64,000 bases of DNA from G963663315 sp963668255 (lineage in GTDB: Bacteria > Pseudomonadota > Gammaproteobacteria > Arenicellales > Poriferihabitantaceae): positions 1,426,001 through 1,490,000 of the forward strand of contig OZ220708.1 in assembly GCA_965116595.1 (NCBI GenBank). Direction: 5' to 3'. Below the pieces are notes generated by a model, which worked only from the letters and a program-made list of their open reading frames with translations, made no database searches and was not told the DNA's origin. The translations under genes and the position numbers were made by a program. Shown in pieces: positions 18,066 through 26,727 of the stretch (its first letter is position 1; each line of letters starts with the position of its first letter).

Positions 18066-19636
18066 TGAACCAGGCCGGATGGATTCTAACCGCCTGTTTT
18101 CTGCCGGGTTTGATCTCGTCGGCGGCAACAGCCTACGAACATCATGAGTCACTGGTTGACTTCAAAGAGTATTCCAACCGTGTAGTAGTCGATTCAAAAA
18201 TCGAGAACAAGCCCTACTTTCTGCTGTTCTCTGCCGAATGGTGCTACTGGTGTCATGAGTTTGCGGAAAATACCCTGACGCGTAAAGATGTCACCGATTA
18301 TCTCAACCAACACTTTGTCAATGTATTCATTGACGTCGATATCCAACAGTCAGCTTATGTAAAGTACCAGGCGCAAGGAGTGCCCTACAACGTTTTCCTG
18401 AACCCGGATGGAACTCTCTACTACAAGTATACCGGTACTTTGTACGGCGATGCCTTTCTTGATGTAATCAGGGAAGTGGCAGCCGAGGTCGGTGTTGGAA
18501 AGTACGCTCTTGGCATGGAATCAAGCCAGATTGAATACCAACCCCCTGTCAGACGCAATAACCAGGCGTTGGCGGATTTGCCGGATTATTTTACGGAAAA
18601 TGTGCTGGATAATTTTGATCCGAAGGAATTTGGCCTCGGCAACGGGAAAAAAACGATTCAGCCGCGTACCTTTTTATACCTCCTCGAACAAACCGATGCC
18701 AATGCGAGGGAACAGGCCATCGAATGGGTCAGTAAAACCGTGGAGCGAGCCATTGATCACATCTATGATCCGGTAGAAGGAGGATTTTTTCGTTATGCCG
18801 AGACTCGAAACTGGCAAATACCGCACTATGAAAAATTTGCCGACCAGAACGCAGCTACCGTCCTGTTGTTGTACCGGCTGAACCGCGCCCAGCCTTCCGA
18901 TACGGTTAAACGGGCTGCGGATACAACACTGGCCTACCTGACATCGACCTTGTACGATGATGAAATCGGCGTATTCCTGAGCTTTCAAATTGCAGATACC
19001 AGCTATTACCTGTTGTCAGAAGAATACAGGAAAGAAGCATCGCCCCCAAAGGTGATGGACAAGGTTTTTACTGGCCGGCTGGCAGCGACGTTGAGCCAGT
19101 TACTGCAAATTGACGACTTTGCCGATGACGATGTACTAGTTCGGAAAACCAGAAACTCGGTGGATTTTCTGGCAAGGATGATAATGAATGATGCAGGCCT
19201 GAACCGCTACTTCATGCTTGACAGCAAGCAGTGGTTCTCACAGGGCGATTTATCCGATTATGCCCATGCGGCAAGCCTGTTTATCGATGCGGCCGAGCAT
19301 TATCAGGATGCGCGCTACCAGGCCGTTGCCAACAAGGCCATAAGATCGGCAATCCTGGAATTTTATGATACGGATAAAGGAATATTCATCGATCCCGGCG
19401 TTGACAACTCGAATGTCGAGTATTTGTTGGAGATGAACGGGCTGATGGCCACAGCAATAGTCAAATCAGGCAATAATGACCCGGGAAACCAGGAAATACT
19501 GGAATCCCTGATTACCTATTTTTCGCAGGTTTCAGAGGTACTCGAAGAGCGGTTCTGGGATGCGGTCGACTGGGACTTCGCGGAAGCCTACGTGCCGTAT
19601 CTGCGCGTATTGGAAAAAGGTTACGGTCAACTGTAA
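18065..19636 (+). CDS. Thioredoxin/DUF255 protein with hairpin-like C-terminal domain (YyaL-like)
   Basis: A 523-residue exported protein: signal peptide to about residue 23, thioredoxin-like domain with WCYWCH (Cys60 and Cys63), then about 330 residues of alpha-helical repeats of the six-hairpin glycosidase type. DUF255/YyaL-like proteins share the arrangement, but their reaction is unknown. The CxxC suggests disulfide or persulfide handling, comparable in role to SoxW or SoxS. It starts 1 nt into the SCO stop codon (TAATG), so the two are translationally coupled. It converges with tusA, stops 3 nt apart. Confidence 0.78.
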   Translation: MNQAGWILTACFLPGLISSAATAYEHHESLVDFKEYSNRVVVDSKIENKPYFLLFSAEWCYWCHEFAENTLTRKDVTDYLNQHFVNVFIDVDIQQSAYVKYQAQGVPYNVFLNPDGTLYYKYTGTLYGDAFLDVIREVAAEVGVGKYALGMESSQIEYQPPVRRNNQALADLPDYFTENVLDNFDPKEFGLGNGKKTIQPRTFLYLLEQTDANAREQAIEWVSKTVERAIDHIYDPVEGGFFRYAETRNWQIPHYEKFADQNAATVLLLYRLNRAQPSDTVKRAADTTLAYLTSTLYDDEIGVFLSFQIADTSYYLLSEEYRKEASPPKVMDKVFTGRLAATLSQLLQIDDFADDDVLVRKTRNSVDFLARMIMNDAGLNRYFMLDSKQWFSQGDLSDYAHAASLFIDAAEHYQDARYQAVANKAIRSAILEFYDTDKGIFIDPGVDNSNVEYLLEMNGLMATAIVKSGNNDPGNQEILESLITYFSQVSEVLEERFWDAVDWDFAEAYVPYLRVLEKGYGQL

Positions 19637-19639
19637 CCG

Positions 19640-19870
19640 CTATCCCTTTTCCAGCCTGAAATGAAACTCATGACCACTGGTTGATGAATCCAGCAATACA
19701 TTCCCGGTCTGGTTTGCGAATGCCTCAAAATCCTTGACCGAGCCGGGGTCGGTCGCCACAATTCTGAGAATCTGACCGGATTCGAGCCGGTTCAGCGCCT
19801 TCTTTGCCTTCAAAATGGGCAGGGGACAGTTGAGTCCACGAGCATCGAGCTCTTGATCAAAATCATTCAT
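19640..19870 (-). CDS. tusA: TusA sulfur carrier
   Basis: The 76-residue protein has the TusA core LDARGLNCPLPILKAKKAL with the single active Cys in CPLP. TusA passes persulfide sulfur between cytoplasmic enzymes. The start at 19870 is set by the family N-terminus and by an AGGAG about 9 nt upstream. It is last in a dsrE-dsrF-dsrH-tusA set, so transfer from DsrEFH to TusA or the reverse is expected. It may also serve the YeeE/YedE permease of the opposite-strand cluster. Confidence 0.92.
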   Translation of the reverse strand: MNDFDQELDARGLNCPLPILKAKKALNRLESGQILRIVATDPGSVKDFEAFANQTGNVLLDSSTSGHEFHFRLEKG

Positions 19871-19901
19871 TTCCTGAATTCTCCTATCGGGTTCCGGTTC
19901 T

Positions 19902-20204
19902 TCACAGCCAGGATTGTACCGAGTCGTTCTTGACTGCAAGCTCGACAAACGCATCGTAGCCTACCGGTTCAATTCCCTCGATCAGGCAGCTTTTACTCAA
20001 GCCCCTTGCGATCAGATCCGGTTCAAGCACGTATACGTTATGTTGCCTTGCGGCTTCAATCATGTCGACGGCGAATTCGGACCCTGACTTTGCCGCATAT
20101 ACTGCGTCCTGGATCAATAGTATATCACTTCCGGATCGAGCCAGCCGTAAACAGGTTCTGATGCTGTTTTTCTCGAATGGTGATTTATTGACGGTATGCA
20201 GCAT
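19902..20204 (-). CDS. dsrH: DsrH/TusB subunit of sulfur relay complex
   Basis: A 100-residue protein of the DsrH/TusB family, starting MLHTVNKSPF. Cys18 in RTCLRLA sits where oxidative DsrH proteins carry a sulfur-binding Cys. With DsrE and DsrF it forms a cytoplasmic hexamer. It follows dsrF by about 8 nt and precedes tusA by about 31 nt. No dsrAB or sHdr genes lie in the window, so the downstream acceptor is unknown. Confidence 0.87.
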   Translation of the reverse strand: MLHTVNKSPFEKNSIRTCLRLARSGSDILLIQDAVYAAKSGSEFAVDMIEAARQHNVYVLEPDLIARGLSKSCLIEGIEPVGYDAFVELAVKNDSVQSWL

Positions 20205-20212
20205 GGTAATTT

Positions 20213-20632
20213 CTAGTAATTGAAGATGACATCCTGCCCGGCGATGATTTGCGCCAGTTCATCGCTGTCCACGATAAGGATCGAGGGTTTCTCATTATAG
20301 TCATCGTCCTCATCCTCCCAGGTCAACGGCATCAGATCATCCACGTTCAATCCCCTCGCTTCCAGCGATTCCCTTTCGACATACAGTCGCGTAATTTCAT
20401 AATCCCCCAATGCCTGGTAGGCTGGTGAAAAGTTTTTCATGCCTGTCGCTGAAGTGTCCTGTCCGCTTTTAATCTGAAACACGCCATCGTCGATGAACGC
20501 CATCGAGACGTCCTGATCAAATGCGGCTCCGATCAACGCCACTTCAAGGCCTTCCTGTGCATAGACAGAGCCGTGGGGCGCTGTACGATTGACATACATG
20601 AATTTCTTTATTGCGCCCATATCATCAGTCAC
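20213..20632 (-). CDS. dsrF: DsrF/TusC subunit of sulfur relay complex
   Basis: The 139-residue protein fits DsrF/TusC in its N-terminal strand-helix plan (KKFMYVNRTAPHG) and in position between dsrE and dsrH. It is somewhat longer than common TusC and holds an acidic loop (WEDEDDDYNEKP). The start overlaps the dsrE stop by 8 nt. DsrF is the non-catalytic partner in the DsrEFH hexamer. Confidence 0.85.
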   Translation of the reverse strand: MTDDMGAIKKFMYVNRTAPHGSVYAQEGLEVALIGAAFDQDVSMAFIDDGVFQIKSGQDTSATGMKNFSPAYQALGDYEITRLYVERESLEARGLNVDDLMPLTWEDEDDDYNEKPSILIVDSDELAQIIAGQDVIFNY

Positions 20633-21017
20633 CGAACGTCATGAGCCGGTCAGCCTGGATTGCCGCTTCGATCAGTTGCCCCAGCCCGGATATGCGAAAC
20701 CCGTCCGCAATGTTTTCCGCATCCTTGCCGTTTCTCTTTGCTTCGTCCGCATCGACTATACCTCTTCTTTGTGCTGCGGCCACACAAACAACCAGATCAA
20801 GATCAGCCTCATTTGCCAACTGTGACCAGCGATCGACAATGTTGCGATCATCCTGTGGCGGCGTGGTCAGACGCGTGCCGTTGTTCACTCCGTCATGATA
20901 GAAGAACACCCGGACGACTTCATGACCAGCAGCCACCGCCGCTTTCGTAAAGTGATAAGCGGTATCCGATGCCTGATGCTGATAAGGGCCTTCGTTGACT
21001 ACAATTGCGAATTTCAC
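20625..21017 (-). CDS. dsrE: DsrE/TusD sulfur-binding subunit
   Basis: A 130-residue DsrE/TusD protein. The key Cys is at residue 78 (LVVCVAAAQRRG), the same position as the persulfide-carrying Cys of DsrE from Allochromatium. DsrE is the main sulfur-carrying subunit of DsrEFH. It is first in the dsrEFH-tusA operon and is divergent from rimB across 178 nt, which must hold the promoters of both. Confidence 0.9.
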   Translation of the reverse strand: MKFAIVVNEGPYQHQASDTAYHFTKAAVAAGHEVVRVFFYHDGVNNGTRLTTPPQDDRNIVDRWSQLANEADLDLVVCVAAAQRRGIVDADEAKRNGKDAENIADGFRISGLGQLIEAAIQADRLMTFGD

Positions 21018-21195
21018 GCTGCTGTTTATTGTTTGGGATATGATCTTGAAACTGTCCGGTTCTGAAATCAGGACATACCTGCGGATTATATTGCCGGTTC
21101 AGGTTTATGGCAAGAAATCAGATTCTGCGGTTACGTGTTGGAGGCAAGGGTATGAGAAGCAGCGCTATAGTATAATTGTGTTATCTGGATAACCA

Positions 21196-21735
21196 ATGGC
21201 TATGGTGGTTTCGCCCATGGATCAACAATTGACGAAAGGGGGGCGCACTCGCGCCGTGAAGAGCCTGCCGCTCGTCGGTTGGCGCGAATGGCTCGACATC
21301 CCCACGTTGCAGGTCGGTCACATAAAGGCCAAAATTGATAGCGGCGCACGGACCTCGTCTCTGCATGCCGCCGATATTCAGGTCATTACCGACCGCGGCG
21401 CTCCGCACGTTTCGTTTGTCGTGTATCCTGAGCAGCACCGCAGCGAACCGGCGATTGCCTGTATTGCGGCGGTTTTCGATGAGCGCCAGGTGACCAGTTC
21501 GAACGGTCATCGCGAGCTGCGTTACATCATCCAGGTGGAGGTTTCTCTCAGCGGCGCCACCTGGCCGATCGAACTGTCCCTGACGAATCGGGACTCCATG
21601 GGGTTTCGCATGCTGTTGGGGCGGGAAGCGCTGCGGCGGCGGGTTCTGGTCGACACCAGCCGCTCTTTCATCGCCGGGCGCAGCCATGCGGATATTTCAA
21701 CTGTTTCAACCCGTAAAAACCGGACAAGTACATGA
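21196..21735 (+). CDS. rimB: RimB-like ATP-dependent zinc protease (retropepsin fold)
   Basis: The 179-residue protein belongs to the DUF785/RimB family: KAKIDSGARTSSLHA (the Asp of a retropepsin-like site) and LLGREAL near the end. RimB homologues are adjacent to rimK and cleave poly-glutamate tails from ribosomal protein S6. rimK overlaps by 4 nt (ATGA), supporting joint action. ATG 21196 is used; Met8 at 21217 is a possible alternative. Confidence 0.85.
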   Translation: MAMVVSPMDQQLTKGGRTRAVKSLPLVGWREWLDIPTLQVGHIKAKIDSGARTSSLHAADIQVITDRGAPHVSFVVYPEQHRSEPAIACIAAVFDERQVTSSNGHRELRYIIQVEVSLSGATWPIELSLTNRDSMGFRMLLGREALRRRVLVDTSRSFIAGRSHADISTVSTRKNRTST

Positions 21736-22676
21736 AGATTGGCCTTCTGTGTCGTAATGCGACGCTTTATTCCCACAAGCGCCTGGTCGAGGCGGCGCAA
21801 ACGCGCGGTCATGATATCGATGTGATCGATCATCTGCGTTGTTATATCGATATCGCGTCCAACGATCCGGAGATTCACTACCAGGGAGAATCCCTCAAGG
21901 GCTATGACGCGATCATCCCGCGCATCGGCGCCTCCGTGACTTTTTTCGGCACTGCGGTGCTCCGCCAATTCGAAATGATGGGCGTCTATCCGGTTAATGA
22001 ATCGGTTGGCATTTCCCGCTCCAGGGACAAGCTGCGCAGTATGCAGTTGTTGTCGCGCCAGGGCGTCGGCCTGCCGGTCACGGTCTTTGCCCACCGTACA
22101 TCCGACGCCAGGGAATTGTTGAAAATCGCCGGCGGCGCACCGGTGGTCATCAAGCTGCTGGAGGGAACCCAGGGTATCGGCGTGGTCCTTGGCGAGACTA
22201 CCAAGGCGGCGGAAAGTATCATCCAGGCTTTCGGCGGGGTGAAGACGAACATCCTGGTGCAGACGTTCGTAAAGGAAGCCGGCGGCGAAGACATTCGCTG
22301 TCTGGTGATCGGGGAGAAGGTCGTGGCGGCGATGATCCGGCGCGGCAAGAAGGGCGAATTCAGGTCGAACCTCCATCGCGGCGGGGCGGCCGAACCCATT
22401 AAAATTACACAGCAGGAGCGCAGAACGGCCCTGAAAGCGGCCAACGCGGTCGGGCTGAACGTCTGCGGCGTTGACTTGTTGCGCTCAAATGACGGGCCGG
22501 TGGTCATGGAGGTCAATTCCTCCCCCGGCCTTCAGGGCATCGAAACGGCCACCGGGATCGATGTGGCGGGAAAGATCATCGAATTTATCGAAAAGAACGC
22601 CAGGCCCGGCCGTACCCAGACCAAGGGCGCCAGTAACCGCAGGAAGGCAGTCCCAGTCCGTACGCCCGCTGCTTGA
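21732..22676 (+). CDS. rimK: RimK ribosomal protein S6 glutamate ligase
   Basis: A 314-residue ATP-grasp ligase with the RimK N-terminus MKIGLLCRNATLYSHKRL, the ATP-binding block VIKLLEGTQGIGV and the metal-binding VVMEVNSSPGL. RimK adds glutamates to the C-terminus of ribosomal protein S6. The C-terminal 25 residues are basic and low-complexity. It is translationally coupled to rimB. Confidence 0.93.
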   Translation: MKIGLLCRNATLYSHKRLVEAAQTRGHDIDVIDHLRCYIDIASNDPEIHYQGESLKGYDAIIPRIGASVTFFGTAVLRQFEMMGVYPVNESVGISRSRDKLRSMQLLSRQGVGLPVTVFAHRTSDARELLKIAGGAPVVIKLLEGTQGIGVVLGETTKAAESIIQAFGGVKTNILVQTFVKEAGGEDIRCLVIGEKVVAAMIRRGKKGEFRSNLHRGGAAEPIKITQQERRTALKAANAVGLNVCGVDLLRSNDGPVVMEVNSSPGLQGIETATGIDVAGKIIEFIEKNARPGRTQTKGASNRRKAVPVRTPAA

Positions 22677-22739
22677 GCGGGTATACACGATACAGGACCG
22701 GTGGTTTAATACGGGGCTTTCGCCGGATCCGACAAGGAT

Positions 22740-23231
22740 TTAGAAGAACAGGACCAGCAGGATAATGCTGGTCAATCCGCCGAGCAGGAATCCTGCGGCG
22801 CTGATCACGCCTAAAGCCGTGGCGGTGTTGGCCAGAGGGAAGGTCTGTTTTTCCAGGACGAACATGGCGTCCGTGCGGCTGATCTCGCCATCGACAAACC
22901 GTTTCAACCCTTTTTCCGCGCCATGAGCCTCCTTTATCGAGACCAGTGACACCAGGATCATCGTCCCGGCCGAGGATAGCGTGCTGATGGCGAATACCAG
23001 CAGTGTCATCAAGCTGACCCAGTGGTAGATCGGGTCTTCGCTGCCCGATGTCGTTGCACTCATGAAACCGATGATCAGCGCCGTGCCGCCGGCATTGCCG
23101 AACAATAACAGGCGTACCGATTCGTTGATCAGCCTGAACATGGTGCTGCGCCGCATCGCGACCACCTTGTAAAGTTCACGCAACCATTCTTCGCCGACCT
23201 CTTCGCCGGAAAATTCATCCATCTTTTTCAA
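22740..23231 (-). CDS. Small membrane protein, last gene of the permease/SPFH operon
   Basis: The 163-residue protein is not recognised. It has a charged N-terminus (about 35 residues), then two membrane helices (about 40-60 and 68-95), a soluble loop containing ISRTDAMFVLEKQ, and a hydrophobic C-terminus (about 128-163). TTG 23231 has GGAG about 10 nt upstream; ATG 23222 is a possible alternative. It starts 25 nt after the periplasmic binding protein gene and so belongs to the same transcript. It may be a membrane accessory. Confidence 0.6.
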   Translation of the reverse strand: MKKMDEFSGEEVGEEWLRELYKVVAMRRSTMFRLINESVRLLLFGNAGGTALIIGFMSATTSGSEDPIYHWVSLMTLLVFAISTLSSAGTMILVSLVSIKEAHGAEKGLKRFVDGEISRTDAMFVLEKQTFPLANTATALGVISAAGFLLGGLTSIILLVLFF

Positions 23232-23256
23232 CAGTCTTTCTCCGTTTCAATAATCA

Positions 23257-24450
23257 TCAATCGCCCAGATTGGTCAACCTGACATAGCTGGAACCGGTAT
23301 TCGCGCCGGGTTCAAACTCAACGGTCCAATCATCAATTGCCACGGGTTCGGGTGACAGCGCCTCCATCATAAAGCGTTCCCTTGTCAATTCATTTCCCAT
23401 CCGTTCCAGGACATGGATGACAAAACGTCCCAGTATGTAGCCTTCCAGGGATACCTCATTGATCAGGTTTTCCACTGATCCGGCCTCGTACTGATGATTC
23501 TCCCGGATCGCTGTTTGAAATTGTTGCACGACCTCCCGGTTCCTGTCCCTGGCGTCAGGCACTACTTCGGTGACCAGGATATTTTCGTCTGGTCGCTCAA
23601 TCGCTTTCTTCAGTTCCCGGGAAAAGGAGAAGGACAGATTTGCCACTGTGTATTCATGGCCGGTAGAATGTATCAGGTTGATCAGTTCGGAGTTTGTGGG
23701 GTAGGGTCCGATGATCAGGATAGCGTCCAGGTCCGCTTTTGAAATCGCGAACAGGCTGGCGTGGATTGCATGGGTATTGCGTGAATAGGCGGTTTTCGCC
23801 AGTATCGGTAGTCCACGGTTTTCCAAAGCCTCCTGGTAGTTATTCATGACCGAACGACCGAAGGCGTCTTCCTGATAGATGACGCCGAAACGGGTCTTGC
23901 CCAGGTCGTCAACCATGTGATTAACCAGTGTCGCTACTTCGTCCCGGTATCCCGCTCTCAGATTGATGACGTTGGGGAGTTTCGATGCGTCGCGCAGAAA
24001 ATCAGCGCCGGTGAAAGGGCCGACAAAAGGGATGCCGGCGGTCCGCAGTACTGGCGCTATCCGTTTGGCGGTCGGTGTCCCGACACCACCGATGACGGCG
24101 AACACATCGTTTTCAGAGGCGAATTGTTTCGCGTTTGCGGCTGCCTGCTCGGGTTCATACGCATCGTCCCTGGATTCAAGTTCCAGTTGCCTGCCGTTGA
24201 TTCCGCCCAGACTGTTGATTTCTCCGAAGGCGGCCAATATACCAGCCTGGTAGTACCGACCCAGATATTTGTTCGGCCCGGAGAAGCAGGCGCTCTGTCC
24301 GAACGTGATGGTATCGGCGGTGACTCCCGCTTCTTCTTGTTGCGCCGCCACTGAGAATGCTGGAGAGGCCACCAGGAGGAGGATAGACAGACAACAGGAG
24401 AGCGCTCCTCTTCCGATCAGGTTATTCATTACGATCATGTTGCTCTTCAT
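23257..24450 (-). CDS. Livcy-type periplasmic ligand-binding protein
   Basis: A 397-residue exported protein with a signal peptide (about residues 12-36) and a type 1 periplasmic-binding fold like LivK/LivJ: ITFGQSACFSGPNKYLGR, ELESRDDAYEPEQAAANAKQF and the hinge-region GVIYQEDAFG. Relatives bind amino acids or small organics and feed an ABC importer. No LivH, LivM, LivG or LivF gene is nearby, so this one may act as a sensor or work with the SPFH/permease proteins encoded just upstream. It overlaps the HflK-like gene by 29 nt. Confidence 0.82.
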   Translation of the reverse strand: MKSNMIVMNNLIGRGALSCCLSILLLVASPAFSVAAQQEEAGVTADTITFGQSACFSGPNKYLGRYYQAGILAAFGEINSLGGINGRQLELESRDDAYEPEQAAANAKQFASENDVFAVIGGVGTPTAKRIAPVLRTAGIPFVGPFTGADFLRDASKLPNVINLRAGYRDEVATLVNHMVDDLGKTRFGVIYQEDAFGRSVMNNYQEALENRGLPILAKTAYSRNTHAIHASLFAISKADLDAILIIGPYPTNSELINLIHSTGHEYTVANLSFSFSRELKKAIERPDENILVTEVVPDARDRNREVVQQFQTAIRENHQYEAGSVENLINEVSLEGYILGRFVIHVLERMGNELTRERFMMEALSPEPVAIDDWTVEFEPGANTGSSYVRLTNLGD

Positions 24451-25816
24451 CTTTTCCAGGCTTTTTCATCATGTCGGGCTCGTCCGTACCGGCTTCGTCA
24501 CCGGATTTATCGGCGCTGACTTCATCATCTTCATGGGCTTCACCAGTAGTCGTAGTCGCCTCCACGTGTTGCCCGGTTTCCTGACGCCCGGACGATGCGC
24601 CACCGCTCGACACGTCACTGTGGGAGAATATGGACGGTGTATCGAATATCAGCGACCTGGATTTGGTAGACGGGCGGTCTCCGGGGAGAGGCTTGTGGTC
24701 CCGCTCGGTGTCCGAAGTGTGATATTGACCGTCCAGCAGGAGCTTGTCTTCATCCGCTTTTTCGATAGCATGTATATTCGGCGCGACCGTGGACAGCAGA
24801 GGTCTGTCCAAAGGCGCATGCCCGATTCCGGACGGCATGCCCGGTATATGTACGGGCATCGGGCCAGCGAGACTGTCGACCAGATTGATTTCGATGTTCG
24901 CCTCGTTGCCCGGATTGACAGCCGACAGGCTCGCTTCGGCAAAGATTGTACGCATGCGCTGCCAATAGCGTGTAATGGCCACTTGAGCCGGATCTTTCCT
25001 GTATTCCGCAAGCAGGGCGGACCAGGCACTGACGCTGCCTTGCGCCTGCGTTGTACGTTCCCTTGCCTTCGCCTTCGCGTCCAGTATCAATGCTTCCGCC
25101 TGTCCTCTGGTACGGGCGATCAGCTTTTCCTTTCTGATATTGGCATTGCTGATCGCCTGGATGCGTTCCGAGATTGCATCGTTGACATCCCGGAATGCGG
25201 CAAGTGTTTCTTCGATCGGGCGTACATCGACGATATTGAGGGCAATCAGTTCGATACCGATATCGAGGGATTCCAGTTGTTCGGTGACTTCGTTGAACAG
25301 GTGGTTCTGGATGATGCCTCGATTGGAGGTCAGAACCAGATCAATGAAGTTCTGGCTTACGATGTTGATCAATTCTTCCCGCGCCAGCATGAGCAACAGC
25401 TGTTTCGGATCGGAAATCGTGAACAGAAAGTTCATCAGGTTGTCAATCCGGTACTGAAGGTTGATGTCCACTTCCAGCAGATTGGTGTCTCCCGACAGCA
25501 GGGTCAGGTGGGTTTTTTCGGATTCGCCGCTGATCAGGGCGCGGGTAATCCGCTTGACCTTGTGAATGTGGACTGTTTCGATGAATGGCAGTCTGTAATG
25601 CACGCCGGGCTCGACTACGGCTTCAACCACCTTTCCGAACCGAAGAAGAACCCCTTGCTCTTCCTTCTTGATGACATAGAAGCCGCTGGCCAGTACCGCG
25701 GCAATGATCAGGACAGAAATTCCAGCCAGCAGGCGGGTCTTGTCGTGCCGGCCTACGGCATCAAATGCCGCATATATGATGCGTGTGCTGGGCGGTAACG
25801 GCTGGTCATCACTCAT
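24422..25816 (-). CDS. HflK-like SPFH (band 7) membrane protein
   Basis: The 464-residue protein has one N-terminal membrane helix (about residues 29-50), an SPFH domain (about 50-235, KEEQGVLLRFGKV), a coiled-coil (about 220-280, RKEKLIARTRGQAEAL) and a low-complexity tail (about 365-464) rich in Asp, Glu, Ser and His. HflK/HflC modulate FtsH in E. coli and form large membrane cages. Here the gene is not beside hfq or hflX but in a transporter operon, so a paralogue with a private role is likely. It overlaps the HflC-like gene by 4 nt (ATGA). Confidence 0.83.
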   Translation of the reverse strand: MSDDQPLPPSTRIIYAAFDAVGRHDKTRLLAGISVLIIAAVLASGFYVIKKEEQGVLLRFGKVVEAVVEPGVHYRLPFIETVHIHKVKRITRALISGESEKTHLTLLSGDTNLLEVDINLQYRIDNLMNFLFTISDPKQLLLMLAREELINIVSQNFIDLVLTSNRGIIQNHLFNEVTEQLESLDIGIELIALNIVDVRPIEETLAAFRDVNDAISERIQAISNANIRKEKLIARTRGQAEALILDAKAKARERTTQAQGSVSAWSALLAEYRKDPAQVAITRYWQRMRTIFAEASLSAVNPGNEANIEINLVDSLAGPMPVHIPGMPSGIGHAPLDRPLLSTVAPNIHAIEKADEDKLLLDGQYHTSDTERDHKPLPGDRPSTKSRSLIFDTPSIFSHSDVSSGGASSGRQETGQHVEATTTTGEAHEDDEVSADKSGDEAGTDEPDMMKKPGKDEEQHDRNE

Positions 25817-26727
25817 TGGAACGAAATTTGTCCTGGAATCGGGATTGTTTTGCTGTCCAGATACCGGAACAACTCGTTGTCGGCTGGCAGCATCAGCGTC
25901 GTGTTTTTGTCGATGATCAGGTCATAGCTGTCCAGGGCCCGGATGAACTTGTAGAATTCGGGGTCCTGGCGGTATGCCTTGCCGAGCAACGCCATGGCTT
26001 CGGCCTCGGCGTTGCCGAGAATGACGGTCGCTTCCGCATGCGCGTTGGCCATCAGTTTCTCATGCTCGTTGACGGCCAATGCTTCAATGCGTATCGCCAT
26101 CTCTTCTCCTTCACTGCGATACCGGGCGGCGATGCGCGCGCGCTCCGAGATCATTCGCTGAATCACGCTTGGCCGGTTTTCAGCCGGCAGGGTATATTCG
26201 ATGATCCCGACCCTGAGCACCTCAATCCCGTAATTGGCCTGGGCGACGGGCTGGACCCTGGCGAGAATATCTCTGGAAGCCTCATGCAGGTCTTCATGCT
26301 CCAGTCCCAGGCTGATAAAGGCGTCACGAGCCTTGTTGCTGATCACGATGCCACTGCTTGAAAGGTACAGGTCCGTCAAGCGTTCAATCGCATTCTGCCC
26401 CGTCCGGATTGCTTCCACATAGAGGGTGGGGTCTGTGATGCGCCATGCCATATAACCGCTGATCAGGATATTTTTCTGGTCCTCGGTAATCAGTTCGTGA
26501 GACAGGTTGGTTTGTGTGTGGATGCGTCTGTCCACCTTGTAGATCTTTGATACCGGGCGGGGCCATTTGACATGCAGCCCCGGCTGTCGCACTGGCGGTG
26601 AGATCTTGCCGAAGTGGGTCAGCACACCTTGTTGTGTTTCATTGATGACATAGAAACAATCGGAGGCTACTACGACAAATACAATCGCGGTGATCGTTGC
26701 GATAATGCGTTTTCCCCTTGCGGTCAT
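25813..26727 (-). CDS. HflC-like SPFH (band 7) membrane protein
   Basis: A 304-residue HflC-type protein: membrane helix (about residues 8-28), SPFH domain (INETQQGVLTHFGKI, then PGLHVKWP), and the HflC-typical late region ARYRSEGEEMAIRIEALAVNE with a PEFYKFIRALDSYD segment. It should pair with the HflK-like protein in the membrane, facing the periplasm. Both of its junctions are 4-nt ATGA overlaps, with the permease/SPFH fusion before it and the HflK-like gene after it, suggesting balanced synthesis of a complex. Confidence 0.85.
   Translation of the reverse strand: MTARGKRIIATITAIVFVVVASDCFYVINETQQGVLTHFGKISPPVRQPGLHVKWPRPVSKIYKVDRRIHTQTNLSHELITEDQKNILISGYMAWRITDPTLYVEAIRTGQNAIERLTDLYLSSSGIVISNKARDAFISLGLEHEDLHEASRDILARVQPVAQANYGIEVLRVGIIEYTLPAENRPSVIQRMISERARIAARYRSEGEEMAIRIEALAVNEHEKLMANAHAEATVILGNAEAEAMALLGKAYRQDPEFYKFIRALDSYDLIIDKNTTLMLPADNELFRYLDSKTIPIPGQISFQ

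Noticed and set aside
24269..25798. A 509-residue open frame on the plus strand
   Set aside because: It lies opposite the HflK-like gene, whose SPFH domain and ATGA junctions are convincing; the plus frame has no recognisable domain.
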